From positions 1,560,144 to 1,624,143 of the forward strand of contig NZ_CP061288.1 of assembly GCF_018687355.1 (NCBI RefSeq): DNA of 64,000 nucleotides. The letters are read 5' to 3'. The notes below the pieces were generated by a model. That model did not search any database and was not told where the DNA came from. It worked only from the letters and a program-made list of their open reading frames with translations. This DNA comes from Polynucleobacter sp. VK25. GTDB taxonomy: Bacteria > Pseudomonadota > Gammaproteobacteria > Burkholderiales > Burkholderiaceae. Below are positions 24,935-34,053 of this stretch, in pieces (positions within the stretch are counted from its first letter, which is position 1; each line of letters opens with the position of its first letter). The position numbers were made by a program, and so were the translations under genes.

Positions 24935-25564
24935 ATGATGCAAAGTACATTATTTGAAACCCCACTTGGCGACTCTGCTTTGAATATTTTGTCAAAGGAT
25001 GGGAGCACTCATTACTTCCCCAAGGTCTTTGCCGAACAAAGTGCCGCCCAATTCATGAACCAGCTTCAGGCATCACTTACATGGGAGCCTGATCAACTCA
25101 TGATGTTTGGAAAATTGGTGACCACTCGCCGTAAAGTTGCCTGGGTTGGTGATCCAAAGTGTAGCTATACATATTCTGGGGTAAAAAAGAATCCGCAAAA
25201 CTGGACATCTGAGCTTTTACTCATCAAGGCTCAACTAGAAGAAATATCACGAGCCAAGTTTAATTCTTGCTTATTAAACCTCTACCATGATGGAGGCGAT
25301 GGTATGGGTTGGCATAGTGATGATGAAAAAGAACTCGATCCCACATCTCCGATCGCCTCACTTAGTCTTGGGGCAAAACGTAAGTTTGCCTTTCGCCACA
25401 AAAAGGATCAAGAAACAATTTCGCTTTTTTTGGAGAACGGTAGCGCCCTCATCATGCATCCGCCTACCCAAGAGTATTGGCAGCACACTTTACCGAAAAC
25501 CAAAACTGTGCCGGACATTCGCATGAATTTAACATTTAGAAAAATCAATACTCATGCAAAATGA
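24935..25564 (+). CDS. AlkB-like 2-oxoglutarate/Fe(II) dioxygenase
   Basis: A 209-residue dioxygenase of the AlkB family, expected to repair alkylated bases by oxidative demethylation. The metal ligands are in GWHSDDEKE (H-x-D) and YWQHTLPKT (distal His), and the 2-oxoglutarate arginines in PDIRMNLTFRK. LLNLYHDGGDGMGWHSD is the family hallmark and resembles the ALKBH2/3 group. Its 3' end overlaps the next gene by 11 bases, indicating co-translation. An in-frame second ATG at 24938 is equally possible. Confidence 0.9.
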   Translation: MMQSTLFETPLGDSALNILSKDGSTHYFPKVFAEQSAAQFMNQLQASLTWEPDQLMMFGKLVTTRRKVAWVGDPKCSYTYSGVKKNPQNWTSELLLIKAQLEEISRAKFNSCLLNLYHDGGDGMGWHSDDEKELDPTSPIASLSLGAKRKFAFRHKKDQETISLFLENGSALIMHPPTQEYWQHTLPKTKTVPDIRMNLTFRKINTHAK

Positions 25565-26564
25565 GGTCAAACCCAAAGCTGCCGTGGCTATCATTGGCGC
25601 AGGCTTAGCAGGCCTTAGTTGTGCCAATAGATTGCAAACGCTTGGCTTTCAAGTTCAGGTCTATGAAAAGAGTCGCGGGCCAAGTGGTCGGATGAGTACT
25701 CGCCATGGTGAGAGTTGGTCAGTGGATCATGGAGCTCAATATTTCACGGCGCGAGATCCAGCATTCATTGAAATCCTGAATACCTGGATTGAGGCAGGTG
25801 TCGTAGCTAAATGGCAGCCACGCTTATCTGTATATGAAGGTGGCCAGTGGCGAGAGAGCAATTCCAGTGAGCGCCGTTATGTGGGCGTGCCTGCCATGAA
25901 CTCACCTGGTCAATTTTTAGCTAAAAATATATCCATTGAATTTAATCAGACTATCGATAAGATTTATCAGCAAAATGGGAAATGGTTGCTTCACAGCCTA
26001 GAGAATGGCGATATTACCCAATCATTTGATTACTTAGTATTAGCAATTCCTACCCCTCAGAGTTCCGCTCTAGCCAAATTAGTAGATCACTCTACTGAAG
26101 CAACTTGCTCTAGCGTAAATATGCAAGGCTGTTGGACGGTGATGGCACGTTTCTCAGAAAAAATTTCCATGCCTTTTGATGCTGCCTTCATTAATAATGA
26201 AATCATCAGCTGGATCTCTCGAAATAATTCTAAGCCTGGACGTACTGGCCAAGAAACCTGGACAATACATGCAAACCCTCAATGGAGTCAGCAATGGATC
26301 GAGCTAGATCAAGATGAAGCAAGCAGGCTAATTCTGGAATCCGCAAAGAAGCTCGGTCTAAATTGCCAGAATGCTGAAATTTCTATCCATCGCTGGCGTT
26401 ACGCAAGCGGCGCAATCAATACAGAAATGGGATGTATTCTGAATAAAGATACCAATCTTGGTCTCTGTGGAGATTGGCTCAATGGTGGCAGAGTTGAAGG
26501 AGCATGGCTTAGCGGCTATCAATTAGCAAGCGCAATTCATATTTCAGCAACATTTAACCCATAA
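25554..26564 (+). CDS. Renalase-like FAD/NAD(P)-dependent oxidoreductase
   Basis: A 336-residue flavoprotein. The N-terminal dinucleotide site is IIGAGLAGLSCANRLQTLGF, followed by the amine-oxidase-like E-K-S-R-G-x-S-G-R-M motif (YEKSRGPSGRMSTRH) and DHGAQYFTARDP. The C-terminal LCGDWLNGGRVEGAWLSG closes the FAD fold. Members resemble renalase and are thought to oxidise aberrant NAD(P)H isomers; substrate here is not proven. It overlaps the AlkB-like gene by 11 bases and precedes the folB-like gene by ten. Confidence 0.88.
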   Translation: MQNEVKPKAAVAIIGAGLAGLSCANRLQTLGFQVQVYEKSRGPSGRMSTRHGESWSVDHGAQYFTARDPAFIEILNTWIEAGVVAKWQPRLSVYEGGQWRESNSSERRYVGVPAMNSPGQFLAKNISIEFNQTIDKIYQQNGKWLLHSLENGDITQSFDYLVLAIPTPQSSALAKLVDHSTEATCSSVNMQGCWTVMARFSEKISMPFDAAFINNEIISWISRNNSKPGRTGQETWTIHANPQWSQQWIELDQDEASRLILESAKKLGLNCQNAEISIHRWRYASGAINTEMGCILNKDTNLGLCGDWLNGGRVEGAWLSGYQLASAIHISATFNP

Positions 26565-26574
26565 GGCCTAGATT

Positions 26575-26961
26575 ATGTCCCGCAAAGCATCTATCGAATT
26601 ACGAGATCTCAAGCTGCAAACTCAGATTGGCACATACAAAACTGGTGACATTATCCCTGACAGTCATTTATTGGACCTCACCCTTTGGATTGACTCGAAT
26701 CTCGTATTCATTTCTGAGGACAATATGGGCAATGTTTTTGATTACGATCCTCTTATTGTTGATATTACGAGGCTAGCTAGTGATTGTCATTATGAAACTC
26801 AGGAAAGATTAATGAGCAGAATCATTGAGGCTTGTGCAAGCTACCCTCAAATCCAATCCCTAGAAATTGGCCTTAGAAAATCACCCGTTCACAATAGCTC
26901 GGGCTCACTTGGCGTTAGACTAAACCTGGACCAGGAAGCGCTATCAAAGTTAAGAAGCTAG
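26575..26961 (+). CDS. Dihydroneopterin aldolase family protein
   Basis: A 128-residue member of the FolB family, which cleaves dihydroneopterin in folate synthesis. It has IELRDLKLQTQIGTYK at the start, the substrate-region NVFDYDPLIVDITRLA, and QERLMSRIIEACASYPQ. The Glu and Tyr of the active site are not certain by eye. FolE2, which makes the precursor, is at 60230. It follows the renalase-like gene by ten bases. A paralogous role (e.g. FolX-like) cannot be excluded. Confidence 0.78.
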   Translation: MSRKASIELRDLKLQTQIGTYKTGDIIPDSHLLDLTLWIDSNLVFISEDNMGNVFDYDPLIVDITRLASDCHYETQERLMSRIIEACASYPQIQSLEIGLRKSPVHNSSGSLGVRLNLDQEALSKLRS

Positions 26962-26998
26962 ACCTTACTCAATGCACTAAATCAGCGAGACATTAGCC

Positions 26999-27574
26999 AT
27001 GAATTTCAGCAACATCTTGATCTCAACACTAGCGAGTATTACGTTTAGTCTTTTTCCCCTGCTAGCAAACGCTAATTTAGCGAGTGATTTAAATGATGGG
27101 CAGCACGTTCTTCTCATGCGACATGCAGATGCCCCGGGCTATGGGGATCCTACTGGCTACCAACTAGATAAATGTGCCACCCAAAGAAATCTAGGTGACT
27201 ATGGAAAGAAACAAGCCGTCATCATAGGAGATTGGCTAAAAAGTCAGGGGATTACTTCCGCAAACGTCATTAGCAGTCAGTGGTGTCGTTGTATGGATAC
27301 AGCCAAACTATTAAATAAGGGGCCTGTTCAGATCTCACCAGCTCTTGGTTCATTCTTCGACGACATGAGTCTTGAAAAAAAGCAAACAAAAGAGTTGGAA
27401 AAACTTATTCAATCCAAACTCAATAGCAATAACAAGGTGCCACTGATTTTGGTAACCCACCACGTCAATATACAAGCCTATACAGGCAAGGTGGTGAACG
27501 TAGGCGATATGGTGTTAGTAAAGGTCAATCAGAATGGGCAGCATTTATCTCACCAGATATACCCTAGCCCCTAA
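26999..27574 (+). CDS. Exported histidine phosphatase family protein
   Basis: A 191-residue branch of the histidine phosphatase superfamily. A signal peptide (cleavage after LLANA, about residue 26) precedes LLMRHADAPGYGDP, in which R-H-A is the catalytic motif. VISSQWCRCMDTAKLL and LVTHHVNIQAYTG supply the second Arg and the second His. The exported location is unlike cytosolic phosphoglycerate mutases, so it is probably a periplasmic phosphatase. Its stop overlaps that of the convergent cupin gene. Confidence 0.82.
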   Translation: MNFSNILISTLASITFSLFPLLANANLASDLNDGQHVLLMRHADAPGYGDPTGYQLDKCATQRNLGDYGKKQAVIIGDWLKSQGITSANVISSQWCRCMDTAKLLNKGPVQISPALGSFFDDMSLEKKQTKELEKLIQSKLNSNNKVPLILVTHHVNIQAYTGKVVNVGDMVLVKVNQNGQHLSHQIYPSP

Positions 27575-28266
27575 CGATAGTAAGCAGCCTGCTTGGTATC
27601 GCTTGAATCACCATCCACATGTAGGTGCCCTGTTTTTACAAAGATGGTGCAGCCCTCTTTGCTAAAAGGCTGATGCAGGCTCATATGGGGGCTTCTGATC
27701 CAAGAGCCGGCGGGATAGCGCCCATGCTCATCTTCAAAAACACCATCAACTACAAAAATTTCCTCACCTCCGTAATGCTTGTGGGGATTGAAATACGTTT
27801 GAGGCGCCCATCGAACTAAGGTTGAGCCGCTACCCTGCTGCATTAGTGGCATCACATGAAGACCCGGAACCATACCTTGGTACCAAGGAGCAGTTTTGGT
27901 GTCAATTACTTCTCGTGCCACTTGATCTGGACCAAGATGGCGTAACTTTACAAAAAGAGTACATCCAGCTTTACTGAATGGCGCATGGGAAGATCCCGGT
28001 GGATTCATCAGGTACGTGCCAGCAGGATATTCGCCAGTCTCATCGCCAAAGACCCCATCTAATACCAAGATCTCCTCACCAAATTCATGAGTATGGGTTT
28101 TAAATTGGGCTCCAGGTTCATAGCGCACGATAGAGGTCGCCTTTGCCACCTCATCACCCATGCGATCGAGCATGCGTCTTGCGACACCTGGCTCGGGACT
28201 GGGAGCCCATGGCAAGTCATGATGATTTATAACGACCCGTTGGCTGTAATCAGCATTGATGTTCAT
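27571..28266 (-). CDS. Double-cupin protein, ChrR-like
   Basis: A 231-residue protein made of two homologous cupin domains. The first has HTHEFGEEILVLDGVFGDE and GSSHAPFS, the second HKHYGGEEIFVVDGVFEDE and MSLHQPFS. Each contains the H-x-H-x(4-5)-E and distal His metal ligands. Such domains occur in anti-sigma factor ChrR C-termini and in stand-alone dioxygenases or isomerases; no zinc-binding anti-sigma part is present here. Function open. Confidence 0.8.
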   Translation of the reverse strand: MNINADYSQRVVINHHDLPWAPSPEPGVARRMLDRMGDEVAKATSIVRYEPGAQFKTHTHEFGEEILVLDGVFGDETGEYPAGTYLMNPPGSSHAPFSKAGCTLFVKLRHLGPDQVAREVIDTKTAPWYQGMVPGLHVMPLMQQGSGSTLVRWAPQTYFNPHKHYGGEEIFVVDGVFEDEHGRYPAGSWIRSPHMSLHQPFSKEGCTIFVKTGHLHVDGDSSDTKQAAYYR

Positions 28267-28414
28267 TTATTGCGTTTCAAATGTAAAAATATACCTAAGC
28301 ATAGCAAGCAAAATAGATAAATGCTGAACAATCAAATAAACCGCGCACATTCTTACGTGATCTGAGCTAAAGTCCAGATATATCGAATTTATTTAACGCT
28401 TGCACAAAGGCTTT

Positions 28415-29110
28415 ATGAGCTTGCTTCCAAAACCATTTAACGCCCTTGTTATTGGATCCTCAGGGACTATAGGGTCACATTTCGTAAAACTACTCGAGAG
28501 TAATCCGTCATGCTCAAGAGTGATTGGTATTCACCGAAACTCGGCTCATGCTATCGACTACCATCACCCCGAGACCATTGAAATATCTGCCAGCAGCCTG
28601 GCAGACTTGGGGCCATTTCAACTAATCATCAATACCATTGGTGTACTGCACTCAGAACAATGGATGCCTGAAAAGAAATTGGATGATTTAAACCAAGCTC
28701 AACTCAGCGAAATGTTTAACACCAATACCATTGGCCCAGCTTTAACAATAAAGTACTTCTCAAAACTCTTGGATCCAAAGCATGGGGTCATGGCAACACT
28801 ATCCGCTAAGGTAGGCAGTATTGAAGATAATCGATTGGGTGGATGGTATAGCTATAGAGCTTCTAAGGCCGCACTCAATATGATCATCAAAACGGCTTCT
28901 ATCGAATTTGCAAGAACAAAACCCAATATCGCTTTGATTGCCCTTCACCCCGGCACTGTGAACTCTGGATTGTCTCAACCTTTTCGCGGTCAGCAAATCG
29001 GCAGAGATCCTTTAGAAGCTGTAACTGATATGTTTAGTGTTCTTGCAAATGTAGAGAAAGAAGATTCGGGAAGCTTTCTGACTTACTCAGGAGAAAAGCT
29101 GCCTTGGTAG
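28415..29110 (+). CDS. Short-chain dehydrogenase/reductase
   Basis: A 231-residue SDR. NAD(P) site is VIGSSGTIGSHFVKLL, NTIGVLHSE is the NNAG-like strand, and the catalytic Ser-Tyr-Lys is present in LSAKVGS, then WYSYRASKAALNM. The ATG at 28415 has AAAGG four bases upstream; the TTG at 28400 is less likely. Similar genes are sometimes called C-factor-like. It is the last gene before the first tRNA remnant (29152) and lies just left of the mosaic island. Confidence 0.88.
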   Translation: MSLLPKPFNALVIGSSGTIGSHFVKLLESNPSCSRVIGIHRNSAHAIDYHHPETIEISASSLADLGPFQLIINTIGVLHSEQWMPEKKLDDLNQAQLSEMFNTNTIGPALTIKYFSKLLDPKHGVMATLSAKVGSIEDNRLGGWYSYRASKAALNMIIKTASIEFARTKPNIALIALHPGTVNSGLSQPFRGQQIGRDPLEAVTDMFSVLANVEKEDSGSFLTYSGEKLPW

Positions 29111-29112
29111 AA

Positions 29113-29144
29113 AAACGGCTTAGGAATTTCTTCCTAAGCCGTTT
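29113..29144. terminator. Bidirectional terminator at the left edge of the island
   Basis: Perfect 14-bp stem AAACGGCTTAGGAA/TTCCTAAGCCGTTT with a four-base loop; serves the SDR gene and could serve the minus-strand metX-like gene. A tRNA remnant begins eight bases to its right. Confidence 0.9.
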
Positions 29145-29151
29145 ATTTCAT

Positions 29152-29185
29152 TAGTGGGCCCATCTGGACTTAGCCCTTCAACAAA
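29152..29185 (-). repeat. tRNA remnant 1 (decayed 3' end of the CAU tRNA)
   Basis: On the plus strand TAGTGGGCCCATCTGGACTT matches the complement of the intact tRNA 3' end (CCA, acceptor, start of T-arm) at 17 of 20 positions; similarity then fades. It sits right of a hairpin terminator in the same arrangement as the other six copies. Taken as the left boundary of the island. Confidence 0.6.
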
Positions 29186-29198
29186 AACCTACTTGATA

Positions 29199-30296
29199 TT
29201 ATTTTTTAAGCGTCGATAAAAACTGCTTGATTGATTTGTTTTGAACTTCATTTTCATTTGGTGTTGCACCTGCTCCTGATAAATGGCCCATAGGCATCAC
29301 ATCATTAATGGCAACATACTTCACATTAGGAATATATTTTGCAGATTCTTTAGCATCAGATTCTGGATTTAATAAGTCCCCGGTACCCGCGAGAATAAGC
29401 GTCCTTGCTTTAATAGATTTCAAAGCAGCAATCGTATCTCCATTGAAACCTTTTGTTTGTCCAATGTCATGACGGTCATAAGCACGTGACTGCCAAATCC
29501 AATCGTTTGCATCCATGCGCTTCCAAGAAGCATCCTGAAGCTTATTCAGAAATCCTATTTCTGCCTCAGGCGTATTGAATTGTTGATTCTGATAAGCCGG
29601 TGTTCTGACAATCACTCCACTCAACCATCCTGCCCACAAGCGCATTCCCTTCTCAACTGGCTTGTCATATTTCCCGCCCTGGTATGCTGGGTCAGTCATG
29701 ATGCTCTGTCTAAGCATCTCAAGTACTCCGGTAGTCCAAGCATGTGTTTTTGCCAGCGGAATAATGGGAACAACCGACTGCATTGCATCAGGATAAGAAA
29801 CGGCCCATTGCAAAGCCTGCATACCCCCCATGGAGGCGCCTACCACTGTCACCAATTTAGTAATTCCAAAGTGCTCTCTTACTAAGCGGTATTGACTATT
29901 GACCATGTCCCGGATATTGAATTCAGGAAAATTTACATTTGCCTGTGTTTGACTATTTGAAGGAGAGGTTGTTAATCCATTGCCTATTGCGTCAGTACAA
30001 ATGACAAAGTACTTATCGGTATCCAATGCTTTGCCCGGGCCAATGAGGTAATCAATTCGGTGATGATTCCCACCAATCGCTGTCACCATCAAAATAGCGT
30101 TTGATTTATCTGCATTCAGAGTTCCCTGCGTTGTGTAGGAAATTTTAAAATTTTCGATTGTGGAGCCATTTTCAAGAGGAAAGTTTCCCTCTGTATAAGA
30201 TTGATGAACCGGATCCGTATCTTTATGGGCAAATACACTGGTAGAGCAACATGCCAGCGCTAAACATGCGCTAAGAAAATGTAATTTGATTTTCAT
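29199..30296 (-). CDS. Exported MetX-like alpha/beta hydrolase
   Basis: A 365-residue alpha/beta-hydrolase related to homoserine O-acetyltransferase. The nucleophile is Ser155 in VVGASMGGMQALQWA, the acid Asp in LAGTGDLLNPESD (near 306) and the His in PMGHLSGAG (near 340); IGGNHHRIDYLIGPGKALDT and CTDAIGNGLTTSP are MetX-like. Unlike metabolic MetX it begins with a signal peptide (ACCSTSVFAHKD), so it should act in the periplasm, and a role in methionine synthesis is unlikely. A GGAGG lies three bases before the ATG. It is the left-most gene of the island. Confidence 0.85.
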   Translation of the reverse strand: MKIKLHFLSACLALACCSTSVFAHKDTDPVHQSYTEGNFPLENGSTIENFKISYTTQGTLNADKSNAILMVTAIGGNHHRIDYLIGPGKALDTDKYFVICTDAIGNGLTTSPSNSQTQANVNFPEFNIRDMVNSQYRLVREHFGITKLVTVVGASMGGMQALQWAVSYPDAMQSVVPIIPLAKTHAWTTGVLEMLRQSIMTDPAYQGGKYDKPVEKGMRLWAGWLSGVIVRTPAYQNQQFNTPEAEIGFLNKLQDASWKRMDANDWIWQSRAYDRHDIGQTKGFNGDTIAALKSIKARTLILAGTGDLLNPESDAKESAKYIPNVKYVAINDVMPMGHLSGAGATPNENEVQNKSIKQFLSTLKK

Positions 30297-30360
30297 AAGC
30301 CTCCTTTTTGTTATGGAAATATCTTACAGCACAGTTACAAAGTCTGCCCCCTAAAAAAAT

Positions 30361-30383
30361 AAAACCACCCTTGGGTGGCTTTA
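30361..30383 (-). terminator. Terminator behind the Bug receptor gene of the tcu module
   Basis: Stem AGCCACCC/GGGTGGTT with a two-base loop read on the minus strand, then a T-rich tract (complement of the A-run before 30361). Confidence 0.8.
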
Positions 30384-30401
30384 TTTATCAACGCTATGGG
30401 A

Positions 30402-31385
30402 TTACTCGCCTGTTATCTTCTTCTCTCTAATTAACCTACCCCAAGTGGCAGATTCTTTGGTCATATATTTGGCGAGCTCTTCACGCGAAGTTGGCATTGG
30501 CGTTAGGCCATGATCATTTAACTGACTCACAACATCAGGAGACTTCAATACCTTCACAATCTCGACATTCCAGCGATCCATTATCGGAGCTGGAACTTTA
30601 GAGGATGCAACAAATGCATACCAATTTGTTGCATTAAATCCAGGGAATCCAGATTCAGCAATAGTAGGAACTTTTGGGAGTGACTTCAGTCTCTGTGGGC
30701 CAGTTACCGCCAGAGGAATGAGTTTGCCATTTTCAATATAAGCTTTTGCCGTACTGTAGGTTGAAAAATAAGCAGCCACTCTTTCGCCGAGTAAATCCTG
30801 CATGGCTGGAGCTCCACCCTTGTAAGGGACGTGCACAGTTTCAATGCCAGCCATTTCATCTAACAACTCTCCAGCCAGGTGAGAGGCAGATCCTGGTCCC
30901 GTGGAAGCGTAATCTAATTTTTTTGGATTTTTCTTAGCATAAGCAATGTACTCTGCGAATGTCTTGATGCCAGTACCTGCATTCACTACAAGAATATTGG
31001 GAAAGTTAACCCCCATCGAAATAGGCGAGAGATCTTTAAAAGGATCATATGGCAGCTTCATCATATGCGGCGCAATCGTGAGTGGGCCAACAGAGCCAAA
31101 TAAGATTGTGCTGCCATCTGTAGGCCCAGTTGCTGCAAACTGATGAGCAATATTTCCGCCTGCACCACCCCGGTTATCTACAACCACGTTTGCACCAATG
31201 TTCTCACCAAGTTTTTTTGAGATGATCCGGGCTGCCGTATCTGCAGCTCCACCTGCCGCAAATCCGACAACCATAGTGATCGTCTTTTTAGGCGGGAACT
31301 CTTGAGAATTTGCCGAATAGCTTAGCAAGCCAAATGCAAGACTAAGCAATACATTAAAGATATTTTTCTGTTTCATAGCAATCAT
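30402..31385 (-). CDS. Tripartite tricarboxylate transporter receptor (Bug/TctC family)
   Basis: A 327-residue periplasmic solute receptor of the Bug (TctC) family, which captures carboxylates for a TctA/TctB permease. Signal peptide ends near YSANSQE; the ligand loop VGFAAGGAADTAARII, NIAHQFAATGPTDGS, and PYKGGAPAMQDLLGERV are the family landmarks. It starts five bases after the tcuB stop, so it probably delivers tricarballylate or aconitate to TcuA/TcuB (inference from context). No TctA or TctB gene is in the window. Confidence 0.92.
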   Translation of the reverse strand: MIAMKQKNIFNVLLSLAFGLLSYSANSQEFPPKKTITMVVGFAAGGAADTAARIISKKLGENIGANVVVDNRGGAGGNIAHQFAATGPTDGSTILFGSVGPLTIAPHMMKLPYDPFKDLSPISMGVNFPNILVVNAGTGIKTFAEYIAYAKKNPKKLDYASTGPGSASHLAGELLDEMAGIETVHVPYKGGAPAMQDLLGERVAAYFSTYSTAKAYIENGKLIPLAVTGPQRLKSLPKVPTIAESGFPGFNATNWYAFVASSKVPAPIMDRWNVEIVKVLKSPDVVSQLNDHGLTPMPTSREELAKYMTKESATWGRLIREKKITGE

Positions 31386-31390
31386 TTTTA

Positions 31391-32536
31391 CTATTCTCCA
31401 CTTAAGCCAAGCTTATTGGGTTGGCGTTTTTCAATTGCATTCTTTAAAAGCGCTGCAAGTCTATAGAATCCATGGGCAAATTTCCCATAGGGCATGGTTA
31501 AAAAGAAACCCATCACAAATCCCAAATGGATCGCTAGTAATGCGGGCATCGCACTCGTATCCCGATAAGCCAATAAAGCCAAACCAGAGGCACTAATTAA
31601 AAATAGCAGCACAATAAATGCCCTATCCATTGGCTTTTGCGAGGCATCGCCATGCTCGGAATTTCGTTTGAAATTTAAATATAGCAAACCTGCAGGTCCA
31701 ATTAACAAACCAATACCACCAAGTGTACCCAATATAACGGGCAAACTATTGAGCGCATATGGGGCATGTAAATCTAGCAAATAGTGATACAAAGTAGCTA
31801 CGCTAGTGGCTGCAAAGCAAAGCATAAAGCCGTAGAAGGTAAAGTGATGGAACCGCTTACGCCACAAAGTAAATGCATCATCTTCGTTGTTACAACCCTC
31901 GCCATGACCTCCACCAAGATACTTTAAAGTCAAAGCGTCATGTGTCGCCTCAGCTACTGCAGCGCCGGAGGCAATGCCTGGTGAAATACCGCGCCAGAAA
32001 TTGTGCAGCCCAATCAATAAAGCCAAAATAGAAAAACCAAAAACTGCGCCAAACATGATTGCCAAAGTGTTGTGAGAGAAGATAGCGTAAAAATTTCCCT
32101 TCAGGGGTCCGGCAGTTAAGGAGCCATTTACCGCTAGTGTTAGGAGTAAAAATAAAATGAGTGAAAGGGATGCTGCCATTGAGACAGTCACCCCATTTGT
32201 TTTATATAGAGAACCCAAAGCTCTTGGCCATGCATAAGCAATGTATGTATCTTTGCGAACTTGCGCCATTACCTTCGGAATATTCACTGCAAATTCATGT
32301 GGTGGAGCATATTGGCAAGCATGCAGGCAAGCTCCACAGTTATGGCAAAGATTGGCCATAAAGTTCACGTCAGCAGGCAAAAACTCTATCCTTCTTGTCA
32401 TTGCAGGAAAGACCGCACAAAAGCCCTCGCAATATCGACAAGAATTACAGATGGTCAGCATACGCGCCGCTTCCACTTCTGGCGCATTTGAACCTAAAGC
32501 ACTAGCTTCCAAAATTAAGGCATTAAGTTGCTGCAT
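31391..32536 (-). CDS. tcuB: Tricarballylate utilisation Fe-S/membrane protein TcuB
   Basis: A 381-residue membrane-bound iron-sulfur protein that takes electrons from TcuA and passes them to quinone. N-terminal ferredoxin-like clusters are [11 protein letters not shown] and [12 protein letters not shown]; then there are about six transmembrane segments with histidines suited to haem binding ([20 protein letters not shown]). Order and length agree with TcuB/CobZ-C. It overlaps the tcuA stop by 14 bases and is followed by a Bug receptor. Confidence 0.93.
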   Translation of the reverse strand: MQQLNALILEASALGSNAPEVEAARMLTICNSCRYCEGFCAVFPAMTRRIEFLPADVNFMANLCHNCGACLHACQYAPPHEFAVNIPKVMAQVRKDTYIAYAWPRALGSLYKTNGVTVSMAASLSLILFLLLTLAVNGSLTAGPLKGNFYAIFSHNTLAIMFGAVFGFSILALLIGLHNFWRGISPGIASGAAVAEATHDALTLKYLGGGHGEGCNNEDDAFTLWRKRFHHFTFYGFMLCFAATSVATLYHYLLDLHAPYALNSLPVILGTLGGIGLLIGPAGLLYLNFKRNSEHGDASQKPMDRAFIVLLFLISASGLALLAYRDTSAMPALLAIHLGFVMGFFLTMPYGKFAHGFYRLAALLKNAIEKRQPNKLGLSGE

Positions 32537-33956
32537 GAGAATTACCTTTTTGATGTAATGCTGCTTTTGCAGCTTCGCTTCCGGCTACGCGCCCAAATAC
32601 TGTGCCAATCGTCATACCAATTCCTGCGGCGTATCCTTTGCCTAATACATTTCCAGCCATCATTTCTCCGGCTACAAATAAATTCTCGCTGGGTTTATCG
32701 CCAAACCGAACGGCTGCAGTTTCATCAGTCTTTAAACCCAAGTAGGTAAATGTAACGCCGGGTCGAACTGCAAAGCCATAAAAAGGACCTTTATCTATCG
32801 GCAAGGCCCAATGCGTTTTAGGTGGCTCTAGACCTTCGGTGTGACAGTCGTCCATGATCGTATGATCAAAAGTTCCCACTCGGCACGCTGCGTTATAGTC
32901 GCCTATTGTTTTTACTAAGGAGTTTGGATCTAATCCGAGCTTTTGGGCCAACTCCTCCAAAGTATCGGCTTTCTCCCCAGGGAATACTGGCGGCATAAAA
33001 CGACCTAAAACTTTTGAGTCAATAATGGAATACCCAATTTGGCCTGGTTGCTGAGCGACTAATCTTCCCCAGAAAGCATAACGCTTAGGCCAGAAGTCTT
33101 CACCTTCATCTGAAAAACGCCGGGCATTTTTATTAACCACAATTCCAAATGAAACCGCATCGATACGAGTGCAAATACCACCATCATATAAAGGCGCTCG
33201 TGCATCAATCGCAACCATGTGCGCCTGGGTTGGGTCGCTGACGGAATCTGCGCCTAGTGCTATTAATTGCTTGAGCAGAACGCCCTTGTTATATTGCGTA
33301 CCGCGTATTAAAAAGTTGTCGGCCGGAGATTCGCCATATTCATTGACACCCCAGGCCTCTTTTAGCCACTCGCGATTGGACTCAAAACCCCCCGCTGCTA
33401 ACACGCAAGTCTTTGCCTCAATTCGTTCATCGCCTACATAGGCAGCGATAAACTTTCCATCCTGGATTTCTACTGAGTCTACTGGTGAGTTGTAGCGAAT
33501 TTCTACGCCCAACTTCTCAGCACTTCGGTAATACGCATTTACTAACGCTTTACCACCGCCCATAAAAAATGCATTAGTTCGGGATAGATTGAGCGTCCCA
33601 GATAGAGGAGGCTGAAAATGTACTCCATGATGCTTCATCCATTCGCGACATTGAGAAGAGGCGCGTATTACAAATCTTGCCAATTGTTCATCCGTCTTGC
33701 CGCTAGTTACCTTGAGCACATCCTGCCAATATTCTTCTTCAGGATAGGATTCGAGCATGACGTCTTCTGGTTGATCATGCATTGCTCGGATATTACGGGT
33801 ATGCCCTGAATTACCACCTCGCCATTCTTTTGGGGCGGCCTCCAAAACTAGTACGGAGGCCCCAGCCTCAATAGCCGTGAGAGCGGCGCAAAGAGCGGCA
33901 TTACCGCCACCAATGACCAGTACATCGAGTTGATTTTGTTTATTTTGGGAGCTCAT
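32523..33956 (-). CDS. tcuA: FAD-dependent tricarballylate dehydrogenase TcuA
   Basis: A 477-residue flavoprotein that oxidises tricarballylate to cis-aconitate. FAD site [56 protein letters not shown] and the C-terminal [17 protein letters not shown] and [19 protein letters not shown] are typical of the fumarate-reductase-like TcuA family. I start at ATG 33956; an upstream TTG at 33971 is possible. A LysR-type operator palindrome lies 54 bases upstream. Translationally coupled to tcuB. Confidence 0.93.
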   Translation of the reverse strand: MSSQNKQNQLDVLVIGGGNAALCAALTAIEAGASVLVLEAAPKEWRGGNSGHTRNIRAMHDQPEDVMLESYPEEEYWQDVLKVTSGKTDEQLARFVIRASSQCREWMKHHGVHFQPPLSGTLNLSRTNAFFMGGGKALVNAYYRSAEKLGVEIRYNSPVDSVEIQDGKFIAAYVGDERIEAKTCVLAAGGFESNREWLKEAWGVNEYGESPADNFLIRGTQYNKGVLLKQLIALGADSVSDPTQAHMVAIDARAPLYDGGICTRIDAVSFGIVVNKNARRFSDEGEDFWPKRYAFWGRLVAQQPGQIGYSIIDSKVLGRFMPPVFPGEKADTLEELAQKLGLDPNSLVKTIGDYNAACRVGTFDHTIMDDCHTEGLEPPKTHWALPIDKGPFYGFAVRPGVTFTYLGLKTDETAAVRFGDKPSENLFVAGEMMAGNVLGKGYAAGIGMTIGTVFGRVAGSEAAKAALHQKGNSHAAT

Positions 33957-34009
33957 GCTGGCAGTATCCAATATAACTTTTATATTGATAAGTGCAATAT
34001 TTAATCTAA

Positions 34010-34030
34010 TTATTGCGTATTAAGCAATAA
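34010..34030. promoter_or_regulatory. LysR-type operator upstream of tcuA
   Basis: Perfect palindrome TTATTGC-N7-GCAATAA with the T-N11-A core expected of LysR regulators, in the 97-base gap between the LysR-type gene and tcuA, 54 bases before the tcuA start. The position suits activation of tcuA by that LysR protein. Confidence 0.6.
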
Positions 34031-34053
34031 TAATATCCTACTACCCCCCCTTC

